A stretch of DNA of 64,000 nt, taken from DASYQD01 sp963846495. Its GTDB lineage: Bacteria; Acidobacteriota; Thermoanaerobaculia; Multivoradales; JAIOJS01. The notes beneath the pieces are model-generated. The model did not search any database. It was not told the DNA's origin and worked only from the letters and a program-made list of their open reading frames with translations. The stretch lies in contig CAWJWP010000035.1 in assembly GCA_963846495.1 (NCBI GenBank), forward strand, positions 62,001-126,000. The letters run 5' to 3'. Position 1 is the first letter of the stretch, and each line of letters opens with the position of its first letter. The position numbers and the translations under genes are program-made. Positions 46,583 through 56,207 of this stretch are shown in pieces.

Positions 46583-47581
46583 TTGCTCCAGCGCTCCCGC
46601 CAGCCGCTGCTCCCCGTCCTGCGCACCGTCCTTCTCCTCGCCTTCCTAGTCGCCACCGCCGCCCCTGTCCTCGCTGCCGCCAGCCTCCAGCCCACCCGTG
46701 CCGGTCTCGTCCGGCAGTCGCTAGGCGCCCGCGAAGCCGACTACAGCTTCCTCCAAAACGACCAACAAGTTCACGACTTCGTCCGCAAGGGCCTCCTCCT
46801 GCCCATGCGCGGCAACGCCGACTACCACATCGACGACGACGTCCGCTTCGCCGCCGCCCGCGCCGAAGTCAAAGTCTTCGTCGAGCGCCTCGCCAAGCAA
46901 TACCGCGCCTCCTGCGGCGAAAAGCTGGTCGTCACCAGCCTCGTCCGCCCCAAGAGCCGCCAGCCCTGGAACAGCGACCCCCTCTCCGTCCACCCGACGG
47001 GAATGGCCGTCGACCTCCGCATCAGCTCCACCTCCTCCTGCCGCCGCTGGCTCGAAGACACCCTCCTCGATCTCGAAGGCAAGGGTCTCGTCGAAGCCGC
47101 GCGCGAGCGCGTCATCCCCCACTACCACATCGTCGTCTTCCCGGCCTACGAACGTCACCTCGAGAAGAACGGCATCGAGCTCCCCAAGGCCGGCGGCTTC
47201 GTGCTGGCGAGCACTCGCGCTGCTGGGCCGCTCGGGCTCCCCTCACTGCTGCCGACTACGTCGGCGACCGGCGTCGTGCCCGCGGCGTTGACCTCGGTGA
47301 GCAACACCGGCACCGCGCCGGCCGTGCAGCGCACGAGCTCGCAATCCAGCTCGACGACGGCGAAGAAACCGGCCACGACGCGGCGCACCAGCACGAGCGC
47401 CAGCAAGAGCAAGAGCTCGAGCTCGCGCGCCACGACTCGCCGCTACAAGGTCCGCAGCGGCGACAACCTGTGGACGATCGCGCGCCGGCACGGCGTATCG
47501 GTGGCGGCCATCAAGCGAGCCAACAGCCGCGTCGCCTCGCGCATCAAGCCCGGCCAGGTCCTCGCGATCCCTGCGCGTTGA
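46583..47581 (+). CDS. Exported M15-like / DUF5715 protein with LysM domain
   Basis: 332 residues from TTG 46583, chosen because AAGGAGG lies 8 bp upstream and a clean signal peptide follows (LPVLRTVLLLAFLVATAAPVLA); GTG at 46529 is the alternative. The central domain (about 60-180) has the SVHPTGMAVDLR motif (S-x-H-x-x-G-x-A-x-D) and HYHIVVF, the metal-binding pattern of M15-type D-Ala-D-Ala peptidases. A Ser/Thr/Lys-rich linker leads to a C-terminal LysM (YKVRSGDNLWTIARRHGVSV) that binds peptidoglycan. A perfect TATAAT lies at 46466-46471. Next to the PBP gene, a cell-wall role is likely. Confidence 0.82.
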   Translation: MLQRSRQPLLPVLRTVLLLAFLVATAAPVLAAASLQPTRAGLVRQSLGAREADYSFLQNDQQVHDFVRKGLLLPMRGNADYHIDDDVRFAAARAEVKVFVERLAKQYRASCGEKLVVTSLVRPKSRQPWNSDPLSVHPTGMAVDLRISSTSSCRRWLEDTLLDLEGKGLVEAARERVIPHYHIVVFPAYERHLEKNGIELPKAGGFVLASTRAAGPLGLPSLLPTTSATGVVPAALTSVSNTGTAPAVQRTSSQSSSTTAKKPATTRRTSTSASKSKSSSSRATTRRYKVRSGDNLWTIARRHGVSVAAIKRANSRVASRIKPGQVLAIPAR

Positions 47582-47764
47582 TCGCGGCGCGCAGCTGACG
47601 GCCCTGCGCTATCGCGCTTAGACTCTCCCGGCACGCATGTTGCCTCCGCGGGCGCCCGGCGGACCGGGCGACCGCTCCGCGACGTCGCGCCTCGCCTCAA
47701 GGGCTCGGCGCTCTGGTTGCCTCCGCGGGCGCCTCGCGCCTGTAACGATCGGCGTTCTTGAGCC

Positions 47765-50512
47765 ATGGGCCTCCGCGAGTACAACCAAAAGCGCGACTTC
47801 GAGCGCACCCCCGAGCCGAGCGGCCGCGCCGCCAAGAAGCCGAAGCGCGCGCGCGGCCATAGCTTCGTCATCCAGAAACACGCCGCGCGCCGCCTCCACT
47901 ACGACTTCCGCCTCGAGCACGACGGCGTCCTCAAGAGCTGGGCCGTGCCCAAAGGCCCGTCCCTCGACCCCGCCGACAAGCGTCTCGCCGTCGAAGTCGA
48001 AGACCACCCCCTCGACTACGGCGACTTCGAAGGCGTCATCCCCAAGGGCCAGTACGGCGGCGGCTCCGTGCTCCTCTGGGACCGCGGCACCTGGCAACCC
48101 AAGGGCGACGCCGACGAAGGGCTACGCCGCGGCAAGCTCGAGTTCGACCTCGACGGCGAGAAGCTCCAAGGCCGCTGGCTCCTCGTGCGCACCGGCAGCG
48201 ACGGCGGCAAGCCGCAGTGGCTGCTACGCAAGCTCGCCGACGATGCAGCGCAGCCCGGCACGGCAGGCGCCATTGTCGAGGAGCGGCCGGAGAGCGTCGA
48301 GACCGGCCGCACCATCGAGGAGATCGGGAAACGTCCGCCGCGCGTCTGGCGCAGCGACCGCGCCGAGAATCCGGCCATCGACCCGTCGAAGCTCCCCAAC
48401 GCCCGCCGCGGCGCGCTCCCCGACTTCGTGCCGCCGCAGCTCGCCACCCTCGTCGCCGAGCCGCCGCGCGGCGAAGGCTGGGTGCACGAGATCAAGCTCG
48501 ACGGCTACCGCGCGCTCTGTCGCCTCGAGAAGGGCCGCGCGCGGCTGCTCACCCGCCGCGGCAACGACTGGACCGACACCTTCGGCCGCGTCGCCTCGGC
48601 CGCCGCCTTCCTGCCGGCGGAGACGGCGCTCCTCGACGGTGAGGTGGTGTCACTCGGCGCCGACGGCCGCACCGACTTCCAGGCCCTCCAGCAGGCGCTC
48701 GGCGACGGGCGCGACGAGCGGCTCTTCTACTTCGCCTTCGACCTGCTCCACCTCGACGGCTGGGACCTGCGGCGCACCCCGCTCCTCGACCGCAAGGGAG
48801 CGCTGCGCGCGCTCCTCGCCGCGGCGCCCGCCGAGATGGCCGCGCTGCGCTACTCCGACCACGTCGAAGGCGACGGCGAGCCGTTCCTGCGTCAGGCATG
48901 CGCGCATCGCCTCGAAGGCATCATCTGCAAGCGCGCCGACGCCGCCTACAGCGAGAAGCGAACGCGTGACTGGCTGAAGGTCAAGTGCCTCGCCGAGCAG
49001 GAGGTGGTGATCGTCGGCTACACCGACCCCCGTTCTGGTTCTCGGGGAACCGGCTCGCGCGAGGGGCTGGGCGCGCTGCTCGTCGGCGTCCACGAGACCG
49101 CCAAGGCAGACGGCGAGCTGCGCTACGCCGGCAAGGTGGGGACCGGCTACACCGGCGCCACGCTGCGCGACCTGCTGCGCCGGCTGCGGCCGCTCGAGCA
49201 AGAGACGCCGCCGGTCGTCGATCCGCCGCGCGGCTACAAGGCGCGCGGCGTCCACTGGGTGGAGCCGAAGCTGGTGGCCCAGGTGGCGTTCACCGGCTGG
49301 ACCGAGGAGAACGTGCTGCGCCATCCGTCGTTCAAGGGCCTGCGCGAGGACAAGGAGGCGAGCGAGGTGGTGCGCGAAGTGCCAGAGCCCGCGACCGGCG
49401 GCGACGACGGCGACGAGGAGAACGCTACGCCGCCGGCTGCGAAGCGCGCCAAGACGTCCCGCACCAAGGCATCGCGCGCCGCATCAGCGACCGCGACGAC
49501 GACGCGCAAGGCGAGCCCGAAGAAGACGGGCTCGAAGGCGACCGGCGCGAAGCAGCCCGCCAAGTCGCCGTCCAAGTCGGCGCCGAAGGTGGCGTCGAAA
49601 TCGTCGCGCAAGACCAGCGTCGAAGTCGCCGGCGTCCGCATCACCAACCCCGACCGCGTCCTCTACCCCGAACAGGGCCTCACCAAGATCGAGCTGGTGC
49701 ACTACTACGAGCGCGTCGCCGACCGCATGCTGCCTTACCTGCACGCCCGCCCGCTCTCCCTCGTGCGCTGCCCCGGCGGGCGCGACAAGGGGTGCTTCTA
49801 CCAGAAGCACATCGCCGAGGGCGTGCCGCCCGAGCTCGTCGAGGTGCCAGTCGTCGAGCGCAGCGGCGCCAAGAGCGTCTACGTCGCCGTCGAGTCGCTC
49901 CAAGGCTTACTGGTGCTGCCGCAGATGGGCATCCTCGAGATCCACCCGTGGGGCTCGCGGCGACAGCACCTCGAGAAACCCGACGTGCTCATCTTCGACC
50001 TCGACCCGGGGCCGGGCGTCGGCTGGCCCGAGACGATCGCCGCCGCCCGCGACCTGCGCGACCTCCTGCACGAGCTCGGTCTCGAGAGCTTCGCCAAGCT
50101 CTCCGGCGGCAAGGGCGTCCACGCGGTGGTGCCGATCGTGCCGCAACTCGAGTGGGAGCCGGCGAAGGCGTTCACCCAGGCGGTCGTGCAGTTGCTCGCC
50201 AAGCGCGACCCCGACCGCTACGTGACGGTGATGGCGAAGTCGAAGCGGCAGGGAAAGATCTTCCTAGACTATTTGCGCAACGGCTTCGGCAACACCGCCA
50301 TCGCCCCCTACTCGACGCGCGCCCGTCCCGGCGCGCCGGTGGCGGTGCCCATCCGCTGGGAGGAGCTCACGCCCAAGCTCCTGCCCGACCACTACAACGT
50401 GCGCAACCTGTCGCGGCGGCTGGCGACCTTGCGCCGCGACCCGTGGGACGGTTTCTTCACCCTGAAGCAGAAAGTGCCACGCGCGGTGCTGAAGCAACTC
50501 GGCGTCGAGTGA
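47765..50512 (+). CDS. ligD: Multifunctional DNA ligase D (PE-Lig-Pol)
   Basis: 915 residues with domains in the Pseudomonas order. 3'-phosphoesterase (about 30-165: FVIQKHAARRLHYDFRLEHDG). ATP-dependent ligase (about 225-540) with K244 in EIKLDGYRA. A Lys/Ala/Ser-rich linker (about 550-622). Primase-polymerase (about 625-905: ITNPDRVLYPEQGLTK, with DLDPGPGVGW as the catalytic Asp pair). It repairs double-strand breaks by end joining with Ku; no ku gene is in the window. TAGACT at 47619-47624 is a weak -10 candidate. Confidence 0.95.
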   Translation: MGLREYNQKRDFERTPEPSGRAAKKPKRARGHSFVIQKHAARRLHYDFRLEHDGVLKSWAVPKGPSLDPADKRLAVEVEDHPLDYGDFEGVIPKGQYGGGSVLLWDRGTWQPKGDADEGLRRGKLEFDLDGEKLQGRWLLVRTGSDGGKPQWLLRKLADDAAQPGTAGAIVEERPESVETGRTIEEIGKRPPRVWRSDRAENPAIDPSKLPNARRGALPDFVPPQLATLVAEPPRGEGWVHEIKLDGYRALCRLEKGRARLLTRRGNDWTDTFGRVASAAAFLPAETALLDGEVVSLGADGRTDFQALQQALGDGRDERLFYFAFDLLHLDGWDLRRTPLLDRKGALRALLAAAPAEMAALRYSDHVEGDGEPFLRQACAHRLEGIICKRADAAYSEKRTRDWLKVKCLAEQEVVIVGYTDPRSGSRGTGSREGLGALLVGVHETAKADGELRYAGKVGTGYTGATLRDLLRRLRPLEQETPPVVDPPRGYKARGVHWVEPKLVAQVAFTGWTEENVLRHPSFKGLREDKEASEVVREVPEPATGGDDGDEENATPPAAKRAKTSRTKASRAASATATTTRKASPKKTGSKATGAKQPAKSPSKSAPKVASKSSRKTSVEVAGVRITNPDRVLYPEQGLTKIELVHYYERVADRMLPYLHARPLSLVRCPGGRDKGCFYQKHIAEGVPPELVEVPVVERSGAKSVYVAVESLQGLLVLPQMGILEIHPWGSRRQHLEKPDVLIFDLDPGPGVGWPETIAAARDLRDLLHELGLESFAKLSGGKGVHAVVPIVPQLEWEPAKAFTQAVVQLLAKRDPDRYVTVMAKSKRQGKIFLDYLRNGFGNTAIAPYSTRARPGAPVAVPIRWEELTPKLLPDHYNVRNLSRRLATLRRDPWDGFFTLKQKVPRAVLKQLGVE

Positions 50513-50535
50513 CGCGAGCACCGGGGCGCGAGCGT

Positions 50536-50991
50536 CTACGCTTGCGCCGAGACCGTCAGCAACTGCTCGAGCATCTCCAGCCGCACCGGCTTGAGCAGGT
50601 GATGGTCGAAGCCGGCCTCGCGGGCGCGCACGCGGTCGCGCTCCTGGCCGTAGCCGGTGAGCGCCACCAGCAGCATCTGCCGCTCCGGGTGCTCCTCGCG
50701 CAGCCGGCGGGCCACCTCGAAGCCGTCGAGGCGCGGCAGGCCGATGTCGAGCAGCACGACGTCGGGCTCGACCTCGCGCGCGCGGTCGATGGCGCCCTGG
50801 CCGTCGTAAGCCGTGGACACCTGGTGACCTTTCAAGGTGAGGAGCATCGCCAGCCCTTCGGCGGCGTCGAGGTTGTCGTCCACCACCAGCACGCGCTTCC
50901 GCGGAGACGCCGCGCCCCTCTCGGGGGATTGGGACTCGGCGGGCAGCGACTCGGGCGAGGGGCTGGATGAGGAGGTCGGTAGTTCGGGCAT
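50536..50991 (-). CDS. Stand-alone receiver-domain protein
   Basis: 151 residues from ATG 50991. A Ser/Pro/Glu-rich N-terminal tail of about 32 residues precedes a full receiver domain: VLVVDDN, phospho-acceptor in VVLLDIGLPRLDGFEV, ALTGYG and HLLKPV. There is no output domain, so it probably passes phosphate or binds a partner kinase. It converges with ligD (23-bp gap) and diverges from the topoisomerase gene. Confidence 0.88.
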   Translation of the reverse strand: MPELPTSSSSPSPESLPAESQSPERGAASPRKRVLVVDDNLDAAEGLAMLLTLKGHQVSTAYDGQGAIDRAREVEPDVVLLDIGLPRLDGFEVARRLREEHPERQMLLVALTGYGQERDRVRAREAGFDHHLLKPVRLEMLEQLLTVSAQA

Positions 50992-51081
50992 CGGTCGCGG
51001 GCGGCTGCAAGAAGAACGCCACTGGCACTTGAATTGCCACCGGACCGCATCGAGCGCCGCCGTCGGCGCCAAACACTCAGG

Positions 51082-52164
51082 ATGGCCGCCGCCCCCGCCC
51101 TCTCCGCTCTCCCGTCGGTCGACGATCCGGTAGCCGCCGCCATCGCCGCCGGCCTGCGCTACGTGAGCGACGACGGCTCCGGCCTCCGCCGCCGCCGCGC
51201 CGGCAAGGGCTTCAGCTACCGCGACGCGCAGGGGCAAACGATCCGCGACCGGGAGGAGTTGCAGCGAATCCGCTCGCTGGCGATCCCACCGGCGTGGACG
51301 GACGTCTGGATCTGCCCGACGCCGCGCGGCCACATCCAGGCCACCGGCCGCGACGCCCGCGGGCGCAAGCAGTACCGCTATCACCCTCGTTGGCGCGAGG
51401 TGCGCGACGCCACCAAGTTCAGCCGCATGATCGAGTTCGGCGAAGCGCTGCCGGCGCTACGCCGGCGCCTGCGGCGCGACCTCCTGCGCGACGGCATGCC
51501 GCGCGAGAAGGTCCTCGCCACCGTCCTGCGTCTGCTCGAGACGACCTGCATCCGCATCGGCAATGACGAGTACATGAAGCAGAACGGCACCTTCGGCCTC
51601 ACCACCCTGCGCAACCGCCACGTGGCGGTGCGCGGCGAGCGGCTCTTCTTCCGCCTGCGCGCCAAGGGCGGCAAGGTGCAGGAGGCGAAGCTCAGCGACC
51701 GCAGCCTCGCCAAGGCCGTCCGCGAGTGCCAGGAGCTGCCCGGCTACGAGCTCTTCCAGTTCCGCGGCGAGGACGGCGAGCCGCAGCCGATCGACTCCGC
51801 CGACGTCAACGAGTACTTGCGCGAGGTGACCGGCAGCAGCTTCACCGCCAAGGACTTCCGCACCTGGATGGGCAGCGTGCACGCCCTCGCCCGCCTGCGC
51901 GAAGTCTGCCGCACCGACCTCAAGGCGACGAAGACCGAGCTCCTCGGCGTCATCGACTACGTCGCCGAGCAGCTCGGCAACACCCGCACCGTCTGCCGTA
52001 AGTTCTACGTTCACCCCGGCCTGCAGCAGGAGTACCTGGAAGGGCGCCTGACGGCCCGGCTGGCGCGCGTCGACGGCCGCCGCCCGACGGCGGGCCTGTC
52101 GGCGGACGAGACCGTCCTGCTGGCGCTCCTGCGCTCGCTCACCAGGCAACGAGCTGCGGCATGA
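51082..52164 (+). CDS. DNA topoisomerase IB (poxvirus/bacterial type)
   Basis: 360 residues, the usual length of bacterial TopIB. N-terminal domain with GLRYVSDDGSGLRRRRAGKGF and IPPAWTDVWICP; catalytic domain with TCIRIGNDEYMKQNGTFGLTTLR and the active-site tyrosine in RTVCRKFYVHP near residue 308. It relaxes supercoils through a 3'-phosphotyrosine. The start (ATG 51082) has only a weak CAGG upstream. Its stop overlaps an ATG (ATGA at 52161) of the next gene. Confidence 0.93.
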   Translation: MAAAPALSALPSVDDPVAAAIAAGLRYVSDDGSGLRRRRAGKGFSYRDAQGQTIRDREELQRIRSLAIPPAWTDVWICPTPRGHIQATGRDARGRKQYRYHPRWREVRDATKFSRMIEFGEALPALRRRLRRDLLRDGMPREKVLATVLRLLETTCIRIGNDEYMKQNGTFGLTTLRNRHVAVRGERLFFRLRAKGGKVQEAKLSDRSLAKAVRECQELPGYELFQFRGEDGEPQPIDSADVNEYLREVTGSSFTAKDFRTWMGSVHALARLREVCRTDLKATKTELLGVIDYVAEQLGNTRTVCRKFYVHPGLQQEYLEGRLTARLARVDGRRPTAGLSADETVLLALLRSLTRQRAAA

Positions 52165-52226
52165 TCCTCGTCGACGATCCGTCCCGTGGCACCCCTCTTG
52201 CGTTTGCTTTGCTCGGGAACGACCGC

Positions 52227-53561
<1,335 letters not shown>

Positions 53562-53570
53562 GCGCGGTCG

Positions 53571-55133
53571 TCAGCTCGGGTAGATGACGACGCGGCGGAA
53601 GGGCTCGCGCCCCTTGCTCTCCGACACCAGTCCGGCGCGCTCGATGAATTCGTGCTGGAGGCGCCGCACGTAGGACTCCTGCGGCGACAGCTCGACGGGA
53701 CGCCCCACCTCGAGCACCGAGTCGACCGCGTCCTCGACCTCCTGCAGCGCCACCTCGCTTCCCTCGGGGAAGTCGGCGAGGCCGAACTCCTTGCGCAGGA
53801 ACGCCTCCATCTGCTTCACCGTGTTGCTGCGCACCACCTCGAGCCGCACGCCGCGCTCCTGCGCGTCGCGGATGCGCTGCGGCTGGCGGCGCTCCTGCGC
53901 CTTGACGGTGAGCACGAGGTCGGCTTCGTTGAGGTGATTGACCAGCCGCGCCGGCACGCCGAGGTCGCGGATGGCGCGCTCGAGCTTCCCGCGTGAGACC
54001 GCGAACGGGAACATTCGCGTCTGCCGCTGCACTGGTTGCGTCCCGAGGCGTGGAGGAGCGGATGCGCCGTCCACGGCATCCACGGGATGCGGCATCGATC
54101 GATCAGGCGGCGGCGGCGCCGGTACGCTGCCCGCCTCCTCGATCTCCATCCCTTCCGCCGTGCGCACGCGCACCTCGGGGCGCGGCTTGGTGCCGCGCAG
54201 GAAGCGGTCGACGACGTCGGCGACGCGATGGTGCACCGCCAAACGATCCTTGTCCTGGATCTCGATGAGGACGTCGAAGGTGGGCGGCGCCTTGCGTTCG
54301 AGCACGGTCTTTTGCGTGCCGCGGCGGCGCGCTTCCTCGTCGGAGAGCGTGACGGCGTGGATGCCGCCGACGAGGTCGGCGAGGGTCGGGTTGAGCAGCA
54401 GGTTGTCGAGGCTGTTGCCGTGCGCGGTGGCGACGAGCTGCACGCCGCGCTCGGCGATGGTGCGTGCGGCGAGGGCCTCGGCGTGGGTGCCGATCTCGTC
54501 GATGACGATGACCTGCGGCATGTGGTTCTCGACCGCCTCGATCATCACCGCGTGCTGCTCTTCGGGCGTCGGCACTTGCATGCGGCGGGCGCGGCCGATG
54601 CCGGGGTGAGGGACGTCGCCGTCGCCGGCGATCTCGTTGGAGGTGTCGACGACGACGACGCGCTTGCCGAGGTCGTCGGCGAGCACGCGGGCGGCTTCGC
54701 GCAGGAGCGTGGTCTTGCCGACGCCGGGGCGGCCGAGGAGGAGGATCGAGCGGCCACCCTCGATGACGTCGCGAATGACCTCGACGGTGCCGATGACGGC
54801 GCGGCCGACGCGGCAGGTCAAGCCGACGATGTCGCCTTGGCGATTGCGCAGCGCCGAGATGCGATGGAGCGTGCGTTCGATGCCGGCGCGGTTGTCTTTG
54901 CCGAAGCGGCCGACGCCGCCGACGACGTGCTGGAGGTCGTCGTGCGCTACGGGCTCCTTGGAGAGCTCTTCGGCGCGGCCCAGGTAGCGCGCTTCGGGGA
55001 CGCGCCCGAGGTCCATGACGATCTCGAGCAACTCCTCGCGCCGGTCGGCGGCCTCGAAACCGCTGCGCAGCCGCGGCGGCAGCACGCGAAGGAGAAGGTC
55101 GAGGTCGTCGGTGAGGATCCGCTCGGCGGGCAT
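53571..55133 (-). CDS. R3H-domain AAA ATPase (SpoIIIAA/Ycf45-like)
   Basis: 520 residues. The ATPase core (about 65-320) has GRPGVGKTTLLREAARVLAD (P-loop 134-141), VVVDTSNEIAGDGDVPH, VIVIDEIGTHAEALAARTI (Walker B) and QLVATAHGNSLDNLLLNP, the pattern of SpoIIIAA and plastid Ycf45. A Pro-rich linker (about 330-375) leads to a nucleic-acid-binding C-terminus with an R3H domain (SYVRRLQHEFIERAGLVSES...PFRRVVIY). The family is conserved but poorly characterised; RNA or single-stranded DNA binding is expected. Convergent with the receiver-kinase gene. Confidence 0.88.
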   Translation of the reverse strand: MPAERILTDDLDLLLRVLPPRLRSGFEAADRREELLEIVMDLGRVPEARYLGRAEELSKEPVAHDDLQHVVGGVGRFGKDNRAGIERTLHRISALRNRQGDIVGLTCRVGRAVIGTVEVIRDVIEGGRSILLLGRPGVGKTTLLREAARVLADDLGKRVVVVDTSNEIAGDGDVPHPGIGRARRMQVPTPEEQHAVMIEAVENHMPQVIVIDEIGTHAEALAARTIAERGVQLVATAHGNSLDNLLLNPTLADLVGGIHAVTLSDEEARRRGTQKTVLERKAPPTFDVLIEIQDKDRLAVHHRVADVVDRFLRGTKPRPEVRVRTAEGMEIEEAGSVPAPPPPDRSMPHPVDAVDGASAPPRLGTQPVQRQTRMFPFAVSRGKLERAIRDLGVPARLVNHLNEADLVLTVKAQERRQPQRIRDAQERGVRLEVVRSNTVKQMEAFLRKEFGLADFPEGSEVALQEVEDAVDSVLEVGRPVELSPQESYVRRLQHEFIERAGLVSESKGREPFRRVVIYPS

Positions 55134-55260
55134 CGCTGGCGTTCGGTCGCTCGTGCAGGAAGCGTACCGCAGGGCTTGGTCGGTCAGTCGGAGTCGGAGG
55201 CGGAGGCGGAGAGCGTTGGTGGCTACGGAGCGGTGGTGGCTTTCCGGCCGGCGGGTGGCG

Positions 55261-55422
55261 GCGGGGCCGGGGGCCGCCGCGGCCGGGCACGCGGCGCGCT
55301 CTGCTGTTACTTAAGAGGTTGGCGCGCCGCTCGGTCGGAGCACGCCGCGTACAGTCGCTGCCCCTCACCTGACCGACGAAGCGCGCTCCTCCAGGCCCGG
55401 CCACGGCGGCCCCCGGCCCCGC
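55261..55422. repeat. Palindromic dispersed repeat, family I, copy D (degenerate)
   Basis: 162 bp. The arms (GCGGGGCCGGGGGCCGCC at the left, its complement at the right, with a further CGGCCGGGC pairing) belong to family I, but the conserved centre with GCGCCCGGAG is not present, and a TTACTTAAG stretch appears instead. An old copy or a related element. Confidence 0.55.
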
Positions 55423-55463
55423 TCGTACCCGCCTCCATTCGTGGCCACGGAGCTTCATAGCGC

Positions 55464-55966
55464 AAGCTCGAGTGCTGCCGTGAAGGTCGGACCACTTTGC
55501 CTTGCGGCGAGCGATCGCTACCGCCGGTTGTCTGTCGTGCCGCTCACTCACCGGGATGCGCACCGCCGTACCGCCTGTAAATACTCGCGGCACAGTGAGT
55601 GGTCGCCGGATGAAGAGTGGCGTAGGTGTCGTCCGAAGATTGCCGCCGTTCGACGCAAGGTCTCGGCCGTCTTTCGTCACGAGGCTGTACCTACTCCGTC
55701 ATCGCGAGGCCGCGTAGCGGCCGTGGCGATCTCGATCATCGAGATTGCTTCGTCGCTCCGCTCCTCCGCAATGACGATTGAAAGTTGATGCTCTTTCGAA
55801 TGCACGATCTCTGTCTGGGTTCCGGCGCCCACCAGCGTGCCGCGAGTAGTTGCGGACGAAGGGCGGTGCGCATCCCGGTAATGAGCGGCACGACAGACTG
55901 CCGGCCGTAGCGACCGCTTCGCCGCAAGGCAAAGTGGTGCAGGCTTCACGGCGACGGTCGAGCTCG
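55464..55966. repeat. Inverted repeat pair, family III
   Basis: 55464-55594 and 55837-55966 are about 80% identical in opposite orientation. Shared blocks include CCACTTTGCCTTGCGGCGA, GTCTGTCGTGCCGCTCA, CCGGGATGCGCACCGCC and ACTCGCGGCAC. The 240 bp between them contain the family II palindrome. This could be a non-autonomous mobile element with long terminal inverted repeats, or two copies of a dispersed element inserted head to head. No transposase is encoded. Confidence 0.7.
55698..55775 (-). repeat. Dispersed palindromic repeat, family II, copy 3
   Basis: 78 bp, the reverse complement of the element at 17453-17529 with few changes: GTCATCGCGAGGCCGCG... at the left and CCGCAATGAC at the right, with GATCTCG/CGAGAT in the middle. 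It lies exactly between the two arms of the family III inverted repeat. Confidence 0.72.
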
Positions 55967-56207
55967 CCACCAGGTCGCTCGACCATCACCGATGAAGGCG
56001 TTCGCGGCTGCGGGGCTCGGGGGCGCTGCGGCGTGGGCCTCCGACGGGCGCACTCGTCGGGTGGAGGTTAGGCAGCGGATGTTGCTCGCGCCCGTCGGCG
56101 AGCGCGCCATCCTCGCCTGCATCCCTCAAGTGGCGCGCGTGCCCACGACGCAGCGCCCCCGAGACCCGCAGCGAACGCCGGCCGGAAAGCCGCAGAACGC
56201 TCGACCA

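Larger units (their letters stand above)
55134..56207. other. Gene-free repeat cluster
   Basis: 1,074 bp with no convincing gene in any frame. It holds a degenerate family I palindrome (55261-55422), a pair of inverted repeats of about 130 bp (55464-55594 and 55837-55966), a family II palindrome at their centre (55698-55775), and about 240 bp with nothing clear before the end of the CHAT gene. Confidence 0.7.
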
